Positions 1 to 10,284 are shown, counted from the first letter of the stretch. The stretch is DNA of 64,000 bases from Chrysoporthe austroafricana (GCA_001051155.2 JYIP02000007.1:3164342-3228341), one strand, 5' to 3'. A program made the numbers and translations. Notes: generated from the sequence alone by a model not told the origin.

Positions 1-660
1 CGCGAGGGGAACCTATACGACAGCCATAACAAGGAGGACAAAGATACCCAGGACTATCTGGGAAGGCTGAAGACAACTTTCTTCCGACCGACCTCGCGAT
101 CTATTTCCGCCGACCAACCTCGAGATACGTATCCCCTATATGCCATTACCGCCCGGAAAGGGGACGCTGACAAGGGGGGGGGCAGATACTTGATAACAGG
201 CCAAAGGATGACAACGAGGGGGGGGGGAACAGATATGAACGACGCGCGCAGGAACCAGGAGGGGAGGGGGGGCAAGCTCGACGGAAGGAAGACGGCGACG
301 ACAGGAAAGAGGCCTTGTCGGGGGCAGCGTCGGGGGGGGGTCGCGTCTCTTCTCGCCGGCGAGCCTCGCGATATATTTCCCTCCTCTTGTGCCGGCCAAC
401 CTCCGCCGCGCGCGGGGACCAAAAGCCGGGGGGGGGGGCGCGAGCTCGACGGAAGGAGGACGGCAATAATGGGGAAGAGGCCTTGTCGGGAAGGCAGCGT
501 CGGGGGGAGGGCGCGTCTCTTCTTGCCGGCGGGCCTCGACATATATATCTCCTCCTTTTGTGCCGGCCAACTTCGAGATATATATCCCTCCTCTTCCGCT
601 GACCAACTTCCGCCGCGCACGGAGCTAGGGGGGCAAGCTTGACGGGGGGCGGTAGGAGGG
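1..660. repeat. Left-end GC-rich repeat block
   Basis: Low-complexity GC-rich DNA with runs of 6-10 G. It holds several imperfect copies of a unit of about 140 bp that contains 'gccggccaac', 'cgcgatatatttccctcc' and 'gagctcgacggaagga'. The same motifs occur in reverse complement around 56560-56730. All six frames are partly open because of composition, so I call no gene here. Confidence 0.7.
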
Positions 661-819
661 AGGACGGCAGCAACATGGTAGGTAGGGAGGAGGGAGGAGG
701 CGTTGGGAGATGTTATCGGAAGAGGTACCGTCAGGGGAAGCGCTGGGAGGCGTGGTTAGCATGACAGAAGCTGGGAGGTGCCACGACGAGAGGAGCTTAC
801 CGGAGGTGTCGAGACAGGA

Positions 820-1060
820 GCTGCCAACACAAGAGGAGCTGCCAGAAGAGCTGTACGAGCTGTGCGAGCTCGCGAGGCTGTGCGAGCTGTGGAAGCTGTG
901 CAAGCTCTTAGAGCTGCGCGAGCTCCGGAAGCTCCGGAAGTTGTGGAGCACGAGCTCGAGAGCTGCGAGAGGAGCAAGTTCCAGAAGCTGTGCGAGCTGT
1001 GCAAGCTGTGAGAGCTCTGTGCAAGCTCCCGGAGCTGTAGAATGCGGGCTGTGGGAGGTG
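820..1060. repeat. GAGCTGTGCGA-type minisatellite
   Basis: Degenerate tandem array of a 9-12 bp unit around 'gagctgtgcgag'. Related arrays lie at 15870-16130 and 59690-59830 in the same orientation, and at 56150-56500 in the opposite orientation. Ala/Arg/Ser-rich open frames across it are composition artefacts. Confidence 0.75.
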
Positions 1061-1139
1061 TAGAAGCTGACAAGCTGTGCGAAAATGAAGATGGGGTCTG
1101 GGAGGAGCTGTGGCAGGACCGCAAGGGGACACAAGGTAA

Positions 1140-1745
1140 TCATGCCTGCTCTGGCCTTGCCTGCTCTGGCCTTGCCGGCCGGCAGACAGGCAGACAGCCA
1201 GCGAGCCAGCAGCGCCCGCGGGGTGTGATGCTCTGCACGCAGCTGGCCACGAGGAGGAGGAGGGGCACGAGGAGAGCGCTATGCGGGCACCTGGCTGTAA
1301 CAAAGAAAGGAAGAGGGGGTGATGCTATCGTAGGTACGGGCTGGCGGGCTGGTCTGCACAGAGGAGGAGCACGTATGTCAGCACCAGTGCGCATGTGTCT
1401 TCTGGCTTGCCGGCCGGCACACAAGCAGACAGCCAGCCAGCCAGGCAGGAGGGAGCGCCCGCAGGGTGTGATGCTCTGCATGCAGCTGGCCACGAGGAGG
1501 AGGAGGAGCAGGAAGAGAGCGCCATGCGGGCACCTGGCTGTAACAAAGAAAGGAAGAGGGGGTGATGCTATCGCAAGCACGGGCTGGCTGGCTGGTCTGC
1601 ACAGAGGAGGAGCGCACGGACTGGTCTGCACAAAGGAGGAGCGCGTGTGTGTCAGCACCAGTGCGCTTGTGTCCATTGCAGTGCGCGTGATTACGTGGTT
1701 CGGCTATAGTCGGACATAAGCATCACCACAGCTGGTCGTGCGGCC
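1140..1745. repeat. 243-bp tandem duplication, mirrored at 55.3-56.1 kb
   Basis: Two head-to-tail copies with a period of 243 bp: 'gcgcccgc' followed by 'gggtgtgatgctctgca' starts at 1212 and again at 1455. The distal edge (about 1620-1745) contains 'cggctatagtcggacataag' and 'catcaccacagctggtcgtg'. These occur in reverse complement at about 55520-55560, so this is one arm of a long inverted duplication. Confidence 0.8.
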
Positions 1746-1829
1746 TTATGTGCTGGTAGCAGCTTTGCAAGCTATGCAAGCTGTGAGAGCGAAGGACAGC
1801 TGTGTGCGCGAAGGACCGTGCCCAGATCT

Positions 1830-2365
1830 GCTTGCATTCTAACTTGAACGAGTACGGGAGAGGTTTTTATAAAAGAGAACTGATTGTAGCCCTCCTCGTT
1901 GATTTTGACGAGTCCATTCTCAGGCTACCAGCACTCTCTGGGTATCAGCAGGCAATTCATTCCTACACAGAGCAGCTCGAATCGCATAGATGGCGCTAGT
2001 TCGCAAATCGCCCCCGAAACAACATATGCGGCCAAAAGCATTCCTGTAGCGCTTATCGGGCCGTATGAAGAAGGCTGATACGCTTGGAGAGCTTTTTCCT
2101 AAGGCTAAGGCCAGCATCTTCATTGAAAGCGAGGGCAAATTGCGAAGCTTCCAGTCACACCCTGGCTGGCCGGTCCACCCGCGAAATGTCACGTCCGTAG
2201 ATCTGGATCCATCGCTGCAGAAAGGACCAGAGCATTTTAAAACAATGGCAGAAATGATGGAAGCTTCCACTCCTTTGCTGTCTCCTCTGTCATATCCTCA
2301 ACCGCTCCGCTTCCTGGGTCCAGGCCTTATCAATATCATCGACCAAGGCCCAGCGTCTGATGCTG
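1830..2365 (+). pseudogene. Unrecognised decayed protein-coding gene
   Basis: Two consecutive open segments have protein-like composition. The first runs from about 1840 to 1999 and contains 'NEYGRGFYKRELIVALL'. The second runs from about 2065 to 2379 and contains 'HPGWPVHPRNVTSVDLDPS'. The frame changes between them, and a possible donor GTAAGT lies near 2366. No continuous reading frame connects the parts without an indel. I do not recognise the family. The composition looks like a chromosomal gene rather than a transposase, but that is an impression only. Confidence 0.35.
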
Positions 2366-2380
2366 TAAGTAGATATTGAT

Positions 2381-2934
2381 TAACAAGCACAATATAGATG
2401 CCCTAATTAATTAACCTACTTAGGCACTATCTTTACAGAACGACTGATCAGGTGTTATGTACTTACTGTCTGCTGTTGCATCAAAGTCGGAATCTCCGAC
2501 CTGTTTATTATGGTGGTCTGGCAGGGAATTTGCTGCCTAAAGTGATACATACGTAGCTGGAATGTGCGCGATTGCGGCAAACATCTTTGTGGTATAGTGG
2601 GAAATATGTTACATGAAATAGCCCTAGTCAGCCTGAGAAGTTTTGCTCCCTCCTTCTCGCGGAATCGACAAGGTTTGCCCACCGACCATATGACCCTTCT
2701 CCTTGTGATCACGTAGGGGAGTTTGGTGCGATTCTATCGATTGATGAGAATTCTACGGAAGACGTTTGCCAGGTTGTCGAGAAGCTCTTCTTCGACGTCA
2801 GGTGGCGGTGGATGAGGTAGGCATGTCGCCATTGTGCGTGACCGGATCTTGGAGTCGTAAACGAGATGAGGAGCAAGGGCGGGACTCCATGAAAGCTCCC
2901 AAGATTCCGCATGTGCGGCGAGCAGTGGGTAGGG
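2381..2934. other. No supported gene
   Basis: AT-richer spacer with short open frames on the minus strand that show no family features. It ends in a short telomere-like run. Confidence 0.4.
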
Positions 2935-2940
2935 TTAGGG
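2927..2940 (+). repeat. Interstitial telomere-like repeat
   Basis: 'gggtagggttaggg' carries about two TTAGGG-type units, in a window with three further such runs (17978, 18037 and 62798). Confidence 0.6.
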
Positions 2941-3270
2941 TCTGACCCCTGTGTGGCTCATCCGGTGACTCTGCAGTTGCTTCGATCCAGACACCTGACG
3001 ATCGCGGACATCCGCTCTGCTCAGTTGGCTGTAGATCAGTAGTGCGTAGACACCCATCCTGGTGGATTGATCAAGACTGAGCTTGGCCAAGCATTCTCCG
3101 AGGTCGAGAAATATGGTCTCGAGATAGTTGGAGGCAGATGTTGAGTCGTCGATGTCTTGTAGGTTGTCAGTCAGCATGCTGTCATTTCGATAGCGTGTCC
3201 ACAAAGCAATTTCAGGCTGAATAGCGACAGACAACTTGTTTATTCCACTAATCAAGAACAAAGTAACCAT
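2935..3270 (-). CDS. Hypothetical ORF or possible 3' exon
   Basis: A 111-codon frame that opens at ATG 3270 and contains 'PEIALWTRYRNDSMLTDNL' and 'FLDLGECLAKLSLDQS'. The composition is that of a real globular protein. It lies just downstream of the secreted-protein gene on the same strand. An acceptor-like CTTCACTAG precedes it directly, so it could be a further exon. However, no canonical donor in the upstream gene gives the matching phase, so I keep it separate. Family unknown. Confidence 0.35.
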   Translation of the reverse strand: MVTLFLISGINKLSVAIQPEIALWTRYRNDSMLTDNLQDIDDSTSASNYLETIFLDLGECLAKLSLDQSTRMGVYALLIYSQLSRADVRDRQVSGSKQLQSHRMSHTGVRP

Positions 3271-3322
3271 CCTAGTGAAGACATATCAAATACTTTCGAT
3301 CTACGCGCTGCCAGTCGGATAA

Positions 3323-4303
3323 CTAGGTACGTATCTTCAAACCCCGGATTCCTGACCGTCCTGAATCAAAGAAGTTGTGCTGCATACTTGTGTTTCCTAT
3401 GTCGTCTGCAAAATAGTCATTGTTGTAAATATGGACAGAGCAACTGCCGACATCGATGGGGATGACGTTCTGGAGGCTGTGTTGGTTTGAAAAGCAGAGT
3501 CGCCTGTTGATTTAGCTGCCGTTGCTGATATTCTCGAGATGGGCGGTGAAAGTCCTTCGGTATTGGAGGAAACGTGTTGCTAACTGCTTACAGATTCACT
3601 GGGCATGATGTTGGTCGAGACAGGGTCTCCCATGGTCGTAAACGCTCCAGCCTCGGAGGGCGGGAAGCTGGTAATTTGAGTGGTGAACACTGTCGTACGC
3701 GTCTGTTCAAAGCTTACGGTGCCTGAACCTGATAGTGTGGAGGTAACCAAGCTAGTAATGGTAGTGAGAATGTCCGTTACACAGCCGACTATGCCGTTTT
3801 GTTGCAGGGGTAGATCAAGATTGCGGCGGCCACCTGAGACAGTAACATAGCTACAGGTTGCGGGCAAGCCCGAGCATTCCCTTTTGTTTCAGTCAGTAGA
3901 TTAGTATGGAAGGAACAAAGAGACTCGGTTACTATACCAGATTATATAGGAGCTCCTGTTGTGAGCGTCCTTGGGCATAAAGAATTGGGCAGTCTCCGTC
4001 TGCCCGTTGCATTGGACTGAAGGGAATAAGTAATGAATCGGCAAGAAATCTGGATCTGAAAATATCACGGTCGCCTCGCAGGTGCGGTTGAAGGGAGCAT
4101 CGATCCTGAAGCCTGTCGGCTCGTCCCAGGTATTAGTTGCGGCGACAGGAGGGGGCTACTCACGTTGCGGAAATTAGCGAGGAGCCAGCCTCGATGAGGA
4201 TAGACGGGTCTGAGAAGCACAGCGGAGGCTTCATGAATTGACAAACCGCTTGCGGCGGTAGAAGCACACACGCCGCGGAAATTGCAAGATGAAGTAGCTG
4301 CAT
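3323..4303 (-). CDS. Secreted Thr/Ser-rich protein, four exons
   Basis: Proposed exons are 4303-4164, 4105-3938, 3880-3592 and 3469-3323, separated by introns of 58, 57 and 122 nt with phases that match. The start ATG at 4303 opens a signal peptide (MQLLHLAISAACVLL, with a likely cleavage after VCQ). The mature part has paired cysteines ('RTCEATVIF', 'PATCSYVTVSGG', 'GIVGCVTD') and a Ser/Thr-rich stretch ('TTITSLVTSTLSGSGTVSF'), as expected of a secreted, probably O-glycosylated protein of about 250 residues. The last junction is the least certain: the 3592/3470 intron is longer than the others and uses CCTCCAG as acceptor. I do not know the function; a cell-surface protein or effector is an inference. 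Confidence 0.6.
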
Positions 4304-4403
4304 CTTTTTTTTTCTTTCTTTTTTGGTAAATCTCTCTAGGGAAATGGATAGCCTCTTCTACGCTGCACTTCTATTCTTGTCTTCTTGAACCAGCAAACAG
4401 GCT

Positions 4404-4418
4404 CTCCTATATATAGAG
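4404..4418 (-). promoter_or_regulatory. TATA-like element upstream of the secreted-protein gene
   Basis: 'tatatata' lies about 105 bp upstream of the ATG at 4303. A pyrimidine-rich leader (sense strand AAAGAAAG-type) lies directly before the ATG. The position suits a fungal core promoter. Confidence 0.35.
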
Positions 4419-4700
4419 CAATCCGCTGCTGCAAAATAAGCTCGAGGCGGAGCTACAGATCGCGAGGCGTAAATCGATGTGCAACATGCCGCACTCTACA
4501 TTAAGCAGCTGTCCAGGTACTAGATATGCAGGTTAGCTTCTGATTTTAGAAGCCAATTCTTCCCCTCTAGAATCAGGGATGATGCCAGCATACCCTCCGT
4601 GTGATCTACATAAAGGACATGCGACATTGGAACGAGACATTTTCAACCGGGTTTGATCACTCCTGTGTAATGCGAATAAGACGCCACTGGTAGGAGAAGA

Positions 4701-5222
4701 ATGAACCGCCAGAACTGCACAGGGTGGGGCAGCCAGATTCAGATGCCAACGGCTAACATGAAGCCTATCGCCACAACAAGTCAAGGCTCTGGGGCCGAAT
4801 TTGTAAATTACCCCGAAGAGGATCTGGACAGCCTTGGCAACATCGACTTCACCAACGGGAATTCGCTTCTTGCTAGCTTCCTGGACTCCAGCAATGCCAG
4901 TTTACAAACGTCTCGACTTAAACCTGCGAACGACACCGCTTCTACTAGCTCGGAAGACTTGAAGACGTATGTGTCTCTACGCCTCCTATTGAACTGTGCT
5001 TTGAATGCTGATGCCCCCGTGATTAGCCTTCTTCAACGTCAACAAGCTCGTCTGGAACAGATAGAGAACATCGTCTCTCGATTGGAAAGCAAGACAGAAA
5101 GGCTCTCGGAGGGTATGGTGCAGCACGCAGCGCAACTTCAAACCATTCTGGACAGCTTGCAAAAACATGGGAATACGCTCCGAGAGTTCGCTAGGATGCT
5201 GGTCCAGAGCCTGAGCTCGTGA
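4701..5222 (+). CDS. Small C-terminal coiled-coil protein with one in-frame intron
   Basis: The frame is open throughout, but nt 4967-5026 look like an intron of exactly 60 nt: donor GTATGT, branch-like 'tgctgat', acceptor GATTAG. Because 60 is a multiple of three the ORF reads through. Removing it joins 'SEDLKT' to 'LLQRQQARLEQIENIV' and gives about 153 aa. The N-terminal half is acidic and Ser/Asn-rich. The C-terminal half (from 'QQARLEQIENIVSRLESK') is a clear heptad coiled coil. No DNA-binding basic region or signal peptide is visible. Function unknown; it resembles the next small coiled-coil gene only in general type. Confidence 0.6.
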   Translation: MNRQNCTGWGSQIQMPTANMKPIATTSQGSGAEFVNYPEEDLDSLGNIDFTNGNSLLASFLDSSNASLQTSRLKPANDTASTSSEDLKTYVSLRLLLNCALNADAPVISLLQRQQARLEQIENIVSRLESKTERLSEGMVQHAAQLQTILDSLQKHGNTLREFARMLVQSLSS

Positions 5223-5549
5223 ATGGACAAGTGAAACAGGGGATGCCTCGTCAACCCTGAGAGATTTAGCGTGAACAGGGATATTCTTGCTGTACAGTTT
5301 GTTTGAGAAGGAAGGTAACATCTACTATCTTTTGTTAAATGTTACATCACGCTGGACTACTTGATTGGTAGTTTGTATAACGTTCTTTTTTTGATCCTGA
5401 TCATTACGCTTGGGATCCGCGGCATAAAAGACCCATATCAATCAGTCGTTGGCCGTATCCATTAGTGCCTCCCAGCCAGCCTACCTAGGTAGCCCATTGT
5501 AGACGACCTTTCTGATATTGTTGCATCAGGGTGGTCCACCTCAACAATC

Positions 5550-6071
5550 ATGGTCTACAGAGAGAAATCACTACCGCCAATCCCGTCTCAACTACCTCGA
5601 CCCTTGCGGAAGGGGGAAGCGGGTATTTTGTCATCACTAGCGCCGACTCGTCACCTCACCGGACAGCATAAAGTCCGCCCTGCAGGTCATAGACCGTACC
5701 ATTCAAGTGGAGGCAAAGACGCTACGATACAGCAGCTCAAAAGACAAATCGATAACCTACAAACACAGCTAGAGGAGGCCAAGAAGCATGATGAAGAAGA
5801 AAAACAGCGTATGGTCGCGGTGCTTTGTGAGGGGAATGAGGAATTGCGACGCGACCTTGCAGAGCAGAGGGCAAAAGTAGGACAGATAGCCAAGACAATC
5901 AGCGTCGCCTTCCAGGAGTACCATCGTCTTTTCCACATTTCCCAGCGTCCGAAATCATCGGAGCCAGAGACGGGTGAGATCCGAATTTACACGCAAGCAC
6001 AAAGTGCTTGTCGAGAGAATCGCGAGCAGGAGGCGCGTTCCGAAAGTGAATATAGTGCCGACATATTTTAA
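5550..6071 (+). CDS. Coiled-coil hypothetical protein
   Basis: Single open frame of 173 codons from ATG 5550 (context caatcATGg). The N-terminus is basic and Pro-rich ('REKSLPPIPSQLPRPLRKG'). Residues about 58-115 are a strong coiled coil ('IQQLKRQIDNLQTQLEEA' and onwards). The tail is charged and Ser/Glu-rich. There is no membrane segment. It lies in tandem with the 4701 gene with 327 bp between them. Function not recognised; a scaffold or transcription accessory role would be a guess. Confidence 0.55.
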   Translation: MVYREKSLPPIPSQLPRPLRKGEAGILSSLAPTRHLTGQHKVRPAGHRPYHSSGGKDATIQQLKRQIDNLQTQLEEAKKHDEEEKQRMVAVLCEGNEELRRDLAEQRAKVGQIAKTISVAFQEYHRLFHISQRPKSSEPETGEIRIYTQAQSACRENREQEARSESEYSADIF

Positions 6072-6349
6072 GTCAAAATTAAGGGTTTTATTTCTTGTAT
6101 TGACCATAAACATTATTTCAATGTACGGGCTCAACGGACTGGGTACCTAGGTAGTGGCGCGCGTAAGTACCTACACATATATCTTCGGATCCAAGCATCC
6201 ACCTTAACCTCCAGAGTTACGTCCACACACTAGTCTTCGTTCCCTTCCTACGAACTTTAAGCTACGTTTATTCAACACATTGACCGTCAATCTCTTGCTA
6301 CCGCCTCTCGAATCTAAAAAGCTACACACTACTCTTTTCGTTGCTTTCC

Positions 6350-6659
6350 AGATGACGTTGTTGAGGTTGTCGCTCATGGTGGCGTTCTTCTTTGCTATGT
6401 CGAGCTTGGAAAGTCACTGGTGTCCCCGAATTTGCCGTAGATGTATGGGTTCCCTGCTGATCAGGTACACCGGGCGAGCAGATTTGAGAGGGGTCGACGT
6501 GGACGTGCCGACCCGGACCAGCCATGCAAGAGACTCCAGAAGGCTCCTCGAATACGACGCAGCCGAGGCTTCTCCAAGGCTCACCGACCTGTCTAAGCAA
6601 GCATCTACCTTGTGATGCTGGTTGCATGCGGGCTGTTTGGAGTGATGGCTGCGTGGGGT
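6350..6659 (+). pseudogene. Possible decayed small cysteine-rich secreted protein
   Basis: ATG 6350 opens a signal-peptide-like stretch (MTLLRLSLMVAFFFAMSSL). A different frame then carries 'VTGVPEFAVDVWVPC', a TGA, 'SGTPGEQI', a second TGA, and 'STWTCRPGPAM' running to a Cys-rich end ('TCLSKHLPCDAGCMRAVW', then 'SDGCVG'). Signal peptide plus regularly spaced cysteines, interrupted by one frame change and two TGA codons, fits a broken effector-type gene. An unrecognised splice pattern could also explain it. Confidence is low. Confidence 0.3.
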
Positions 6660-6742
6660 GAGCGAATGGAGGGGCCCATAGATGCTTAGCTGTTCAGGTA
6701 CTTAGTCAATTGATGGTGGACCTCAGCGCTACACTTGGCAGT

Positions 6743-7095
6743 TCAAATTGCTCCCCCATTACTCGGACCAAGATGAAGCCCCGATATTGGCTCTAAGAAG
6801 GGCCAGGCGTCGGGCTTACTTGAATACCACATGTAACACTTCTGGTCTTTCCGTACCATCACATATACATCCGCATGGTAGTTCTGAAATAGCTTTTTTG
6901 CCTTGAAGAACACCGTCCTGCGCTGTTTGCTGAAATTCACCCTCGGACGCTTTTCCTTCTTCTGGTCTTGAACAAGCTGCGATCGAGCCTGGATCGGAGC
7001 CGTTAGCTGAGAGTTTGTCGATGCTTGCTCGTGGCCGCAGCCTGGTTTGCTTACCGCCAGTTTTGCCTCAGCTTCGCCAATAAAAGGGACGAACA
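6743..7095 (-). CDS. MADS-like domain protein, fragment
   Basis: The open frame reads from about 7090 down to the stop at 6743. It contains 'RPRVNFSKQRRTVFFKAKK' followed by 'LFQNYHADVYVMVRKDQK' and 'CYMWYSSKPDAWPFLE'. The spacing of basic residues, F-x-K-A-x-x-L and A-D-V-Y-V matches the N-terminal helix and first strand of a MADS (SRF-type) DNA-binding domain. It resembles the better gene at 48036. No in-frame ATG precedes the domain within the open stretch, so the first exon is missing or unrecognised. Start and completeness are uncertain. Confidence 0.45.
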
Positions 7096-7441
7096 GAGCG
7101 AGGCATCTACTCTGACATTATTAGCAATTTGTCAACGTTCACGATTCTGCGGGCAAGCATTGCAAGCTTACCGTCGGCAGGAACCGCTCATTATGTTAGC
7201 TAATATTGAGCGGAATCTCGATAAACCTGGCAAGACCTGAATATGATTTTCGGCGTGTGTTGCATCAGTAGTTCCGTTGGATTCTCTGCATTTTAAACCT
7301 GGGAGTCAGTGGGGTTTCCTTTTCAAACCATGCTGAAATGTGCTTTTGACAGCCGGCCCGGGGGCTTGACGCTCAATTTAGAGCGCGAATTCAAGAACTT
7401 GGCCCATCATACGGAACCCACGCATAATATCAGTATATTTA

Positions 7442-8890
7442 TTGCTAAAAGTACGAGTGATTTCCCGTAACTCAGCATGGTTACGAAATCGTGCGACCAT
7501 GCATTACCTTCAGGATGAGATACTGGTTGCCATTACATTGGAGCTGTGCTCCATTCACGACCTGCGGTCGTTTCGGCTCGTCTGCCAAGCTGGGCAGATA
7601 TGGCCTTCCCCCTCCTCTTTCATCACCTCACACTTCTCAATACTTCCCAGTCACTAGAAGAGTTCTCAAACCTTTTCCACCGGCTACCCGATGCAGGCGC
7701 ATTTACAAAACAACTTACAATATACCATGGCGAATGGCCAATCTGCTCGAGACCGGCATTCGAGATATATCTATTGCTTCTCAGTGGTAAGGAGAAGTGG
7801 TTTCGGCCTGGGGACTAGACCTATCCCGATATAGAGAGGGCGTACAGTGCCTACAAAGACTTCACTACCCAGGAGATCAACCGACCGGCTTTATCAGATA
7901 GTAGGCAGCTCTCGCTTATCTTGCAGTTACTGCCGAAACTTACGACGCTGTATATCGTTCCGGTAAGGAAGTTGATATGGCGTCGGAAGACCCAAGCTTA
8001 ATTTCCCGCTCTTGTCAACAAGATATGGCTCAGACCCATATACAATACATACGCAGACAGTTTAGTGCTTCGAGTCCTCCCTATCCTGGACCAGTTTTCC
8101 CAACTCGCAAGTCTGGAAATTAGCGGGAACATTCGGCCTTTGCCTGTTGACGGGCCCTTTCAGCATATCAAATCTCTGTCTATTAGGGCATTAGAAGTGC
8201 CCTATTAAAACTCCATGTCCGTTATAGAGTTCCTATCAGCTTTTCCTGGCATACAGGACCTCAAGCTGCGCTTTCAATACGAAAAAGAACCCGCTTTGAT
8301 TCCAATTGAATCTCTCTACCTGCCGAGACTAAGTACAATATATATCGAAGAGATTTGTACGTCATATGCCTCTTTGTATCAATTTCTAAAGCAGTATGGA
8401 TTCTCGCGCTCAGACTTTAAAGTGGTTATGTATGGCTTTGAGGGAAAGGAAGGAGGTGTAGGACAGCCTTAAACGGCAGTTGGCGCGCTGGTAGCTCCAA
8501 TAGGAACTATTCATGCAGCCAAGGCCGGTTGTGCTTATGTACTTGGGATAGCCCCGGAACATGCACAGCCCTGTACGGTTTAATGTTCAATATAACCTTG
8601 CCTGCTTTTGAGATCGCAATATCTATTTTGGGGAGTCTATTTAGAACGATCCAATGTTGGATCAGGAGAGCTTTTGACATCCCTTGCTGGCAGCCAAAAC
8701 AAGACTGTCCAGATACGCCTCGAGTCCGGGTATCCTCAATCTATATCAAGTCAAGGTATCCACCCTTTCCAACACACAAATGCAACCTCCGTGGTTGGTC
8801 CTATTTATTCTCTTCTTCTGATCCACTTGTACCAGAGAGTATCTTGAAACGTAATAACACTATCAATGTAAATGCCCAGAATGTCTTCTA
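7442..8890 (+). pseudogene. Decayed F-box / leucine-rich protein
   Basis: From about 7500 one frame reads 'LQDEILVAITLELCSIHDL' followed by 'RSFRLVCQ', the classic F-box core (L-x-x-E-I-L, D-L-x-x-x-R-L-V-C). The reading then has to move to another frame for 'ADMAFPLLFHHLTLLNTS' and a Leu-rich continuation, again to another for 'QLSLILQLLPKLTTLYIVP', and later for 'SVIEFLSAFPGIQDLKLRF'. A nonsense codon lies near 8208, within 'LEVPY*'. F-box proteins recruit substrates to SCF ubiquitin ligases. This copy cannot make a full protein unless several indels are assembly errors. Confidence 0.6.
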
Positions 8891-8954
8891 ACCGCCAATC
8901 GACGAAGGTTAAGGTCCCCCTCGTGTTGACCTAGGACTACGGAATGCGGCTATA

Positions 8955-9075
8955 TTCCAGGTCAAAACCGTTCGGACAAGGTCAAATATGGATCGGATAA
9001 CCTGGTTAATCCTATCCCAGGGATTTTCAAGGGCATACTACCCTTCTGTACCGTGCTATGGCCTTCGGACGATAT
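8955..9075 (+). repeat. Dispersed repeat, copy 1 (partner at 16466-16560)
   Basis: 'atggatcggataacctggtt' and the following 'atcccagggattttcaaggg', 'cataCTacccttctgtaccg' and 'tgctatggccttcggac' match 16470-16558 with about ten differences. Direct orientation, about 90 bp. It may be the fossil of a mobile element; no ends are recognisable. Confidence 0.6.
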
Positions 9076-9271
9076 CTTCAACTCCTCGACAGATACCCCG
9101 AGCGCGCAATAAAGTGCAAAAAAGCGCGGACCTCTTGCCCTCTCTGCCATCCCCCCTATACAATCCCACACCTCGCGCCTGCCCCTCAGCTCCCCCCACA
9201 GCGCCTCTTTTACATTTCTCTCTCTCTCTCTCTCTATGCCATTATCCATAACCAAATACCACATCCATCCT

Positions 9272-10093
9272 TTATTCTTCTTCCTGCGTATTATTAAGCA
9301 CGCGGCATACCGCAGCTACCGTATGGAACATCTCGCGGCGCAGCCCTCGCAGCTCTTCCAGTTCCTTGCGCTGCGCAGCCTCTGCGGCCCGCGAGTCTTC
9401 CAGCTCGTTACGCTGCGCAGACAACGTAGCCCATAAGTCCTCTAGCTGTCGCAGCAGGTCTTCCTCGCGCTGCGGCGCAGCCGACGCAATAGCCCGCAGC
9501 TTTTCCAGCTCCTCGCGCTGCGCAGCCTCCGCGGCCCGCACGTCCTCCAGCTCGTTGCGCTGCGCGGCCAACGCAGCCCATAGGTCTTCCCGCTCCCGCA
9601 GCAGCTCCTCTTCGCGCTGCGGCGCGGCCGACGCGATAGCCAGCAGCTTTTCCAGCTCCCCGCGCTGCGCGGCCGATACAGCCCGCAAGTCTTCCAGCTC
9701 CCGCCGCTTTGCGGTATAGGCTGCCCCGATCTCGCGGAGCAGCCGGCGCAAGGAGCCGCGGCGGCTGCCGGCCCCGTTATTATTGTTGTTATGATTATCG
9801 AGCGCGTGCCGGGAAGGAAGGTGCCGGGTAGCGTTTCGGAACGGTATTCTCTTGCCGAACTGTATATCGACTAGCGCTGCATTCCGGGCGTTGGCGGCAG
9901 CGAGGGCGGCCTGCCGGCCCTGGCGGTTATTGCCGCTATGCGCTAGCTCGCGGGAGAACGCCATATCGATCCGGTGTTTCGTACGGTTATATTCGGCATG
10001 TGTAAGGGGGCGTATTGTCTCGTCCTGGTCGCTGCTGCTGCTGCTACTGCTGCTTCCTGGCGGCGAGGTGGGCGGGGTGGCTGCTGACGGCAT
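9272..10093 (-). CDS. Coiled-coil family protein CC1
   Basis: The start is the ATG at 10093 (MPSAATPPTSPP), not the upstream in-frame ATG at 10300, because paralogues CC2 and CC3 begin with the same MPSA(A)T-P motif. The protein is 273 aa. It has a Pro/Ser-rich head, a conserved segment ('AEYNRTKHRIDMAFSREL', then 'RQAALAAANARNAALVDIQFG'), an Asn-rich linker, and a long coiled coil from about residue 150 to 255. The coil has two perfect 49-residue repeats (exactly seven heptads; 'RAAEAAQREELEKLRAIASA' and 'APQREEDLLR' within each) plus the start of a third. No signal peptide or membrane segment. Upstream lie a short (TTTG) tract, a (TAG) tract, a 20-bp tandem repeat and module M1. Function unknown. 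Confidence 0.65.
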   Translation of the reverse strand: MPSAATPPTSPPGSSSSSSSSDQDETIRPLTHAEYNRTKHRIDMAFSRELAHSGNNRQGRQAALAAANARNAALVDIQFGKRIPFRNATRHLPSRHALDNHNNNNNGAGSRRGSLRRLLREIGAAYTAKRRELEDLRAVSAAQRGELEKLLAIASAAPQREEELLREREDLWAALAAQRNELEDVRAAEAAQREELEKLRAIASAAPQREEDLLRQLEDLWATLSAQRNELEDSRAAEAAQRKELEELRGLRREMFHTVAAVCRVLNNTQEEE

Positions 10094-10097
10094 TATA

Positions 10098-10260
10098 TAT
10101 ATATATATATTTGTTTGTTTTGTTTGTTTGTTTTTGTGGTAGTAGTAGTAGTAATGGTAGAAAGGCAGAGGATGAAGGAGAAAGGCAGAGGACGAAGGAG
10201 AAAGGCAGAGGACGAAGGAGAAAGGCAGAGGACGAAGGAGAAAGGGAGAGGACGGAGAAA
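10098..10260. repeat. CC1 leader microsatellites
   Basis: Going away from the CC1 start there is a (TA)n tract, a (TTTG)n tract (about 10110-10133), (TAG)5, and then about five copies of a 20-bp unit 'gaaaggcagaggacgaagga'. CC2 and CC3 have the same kinds of tract in their leaders. Confidence 0.75.
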
Positions 10261-10284
10261 AAGGGAATGAAAAGGAAGAAGCGT

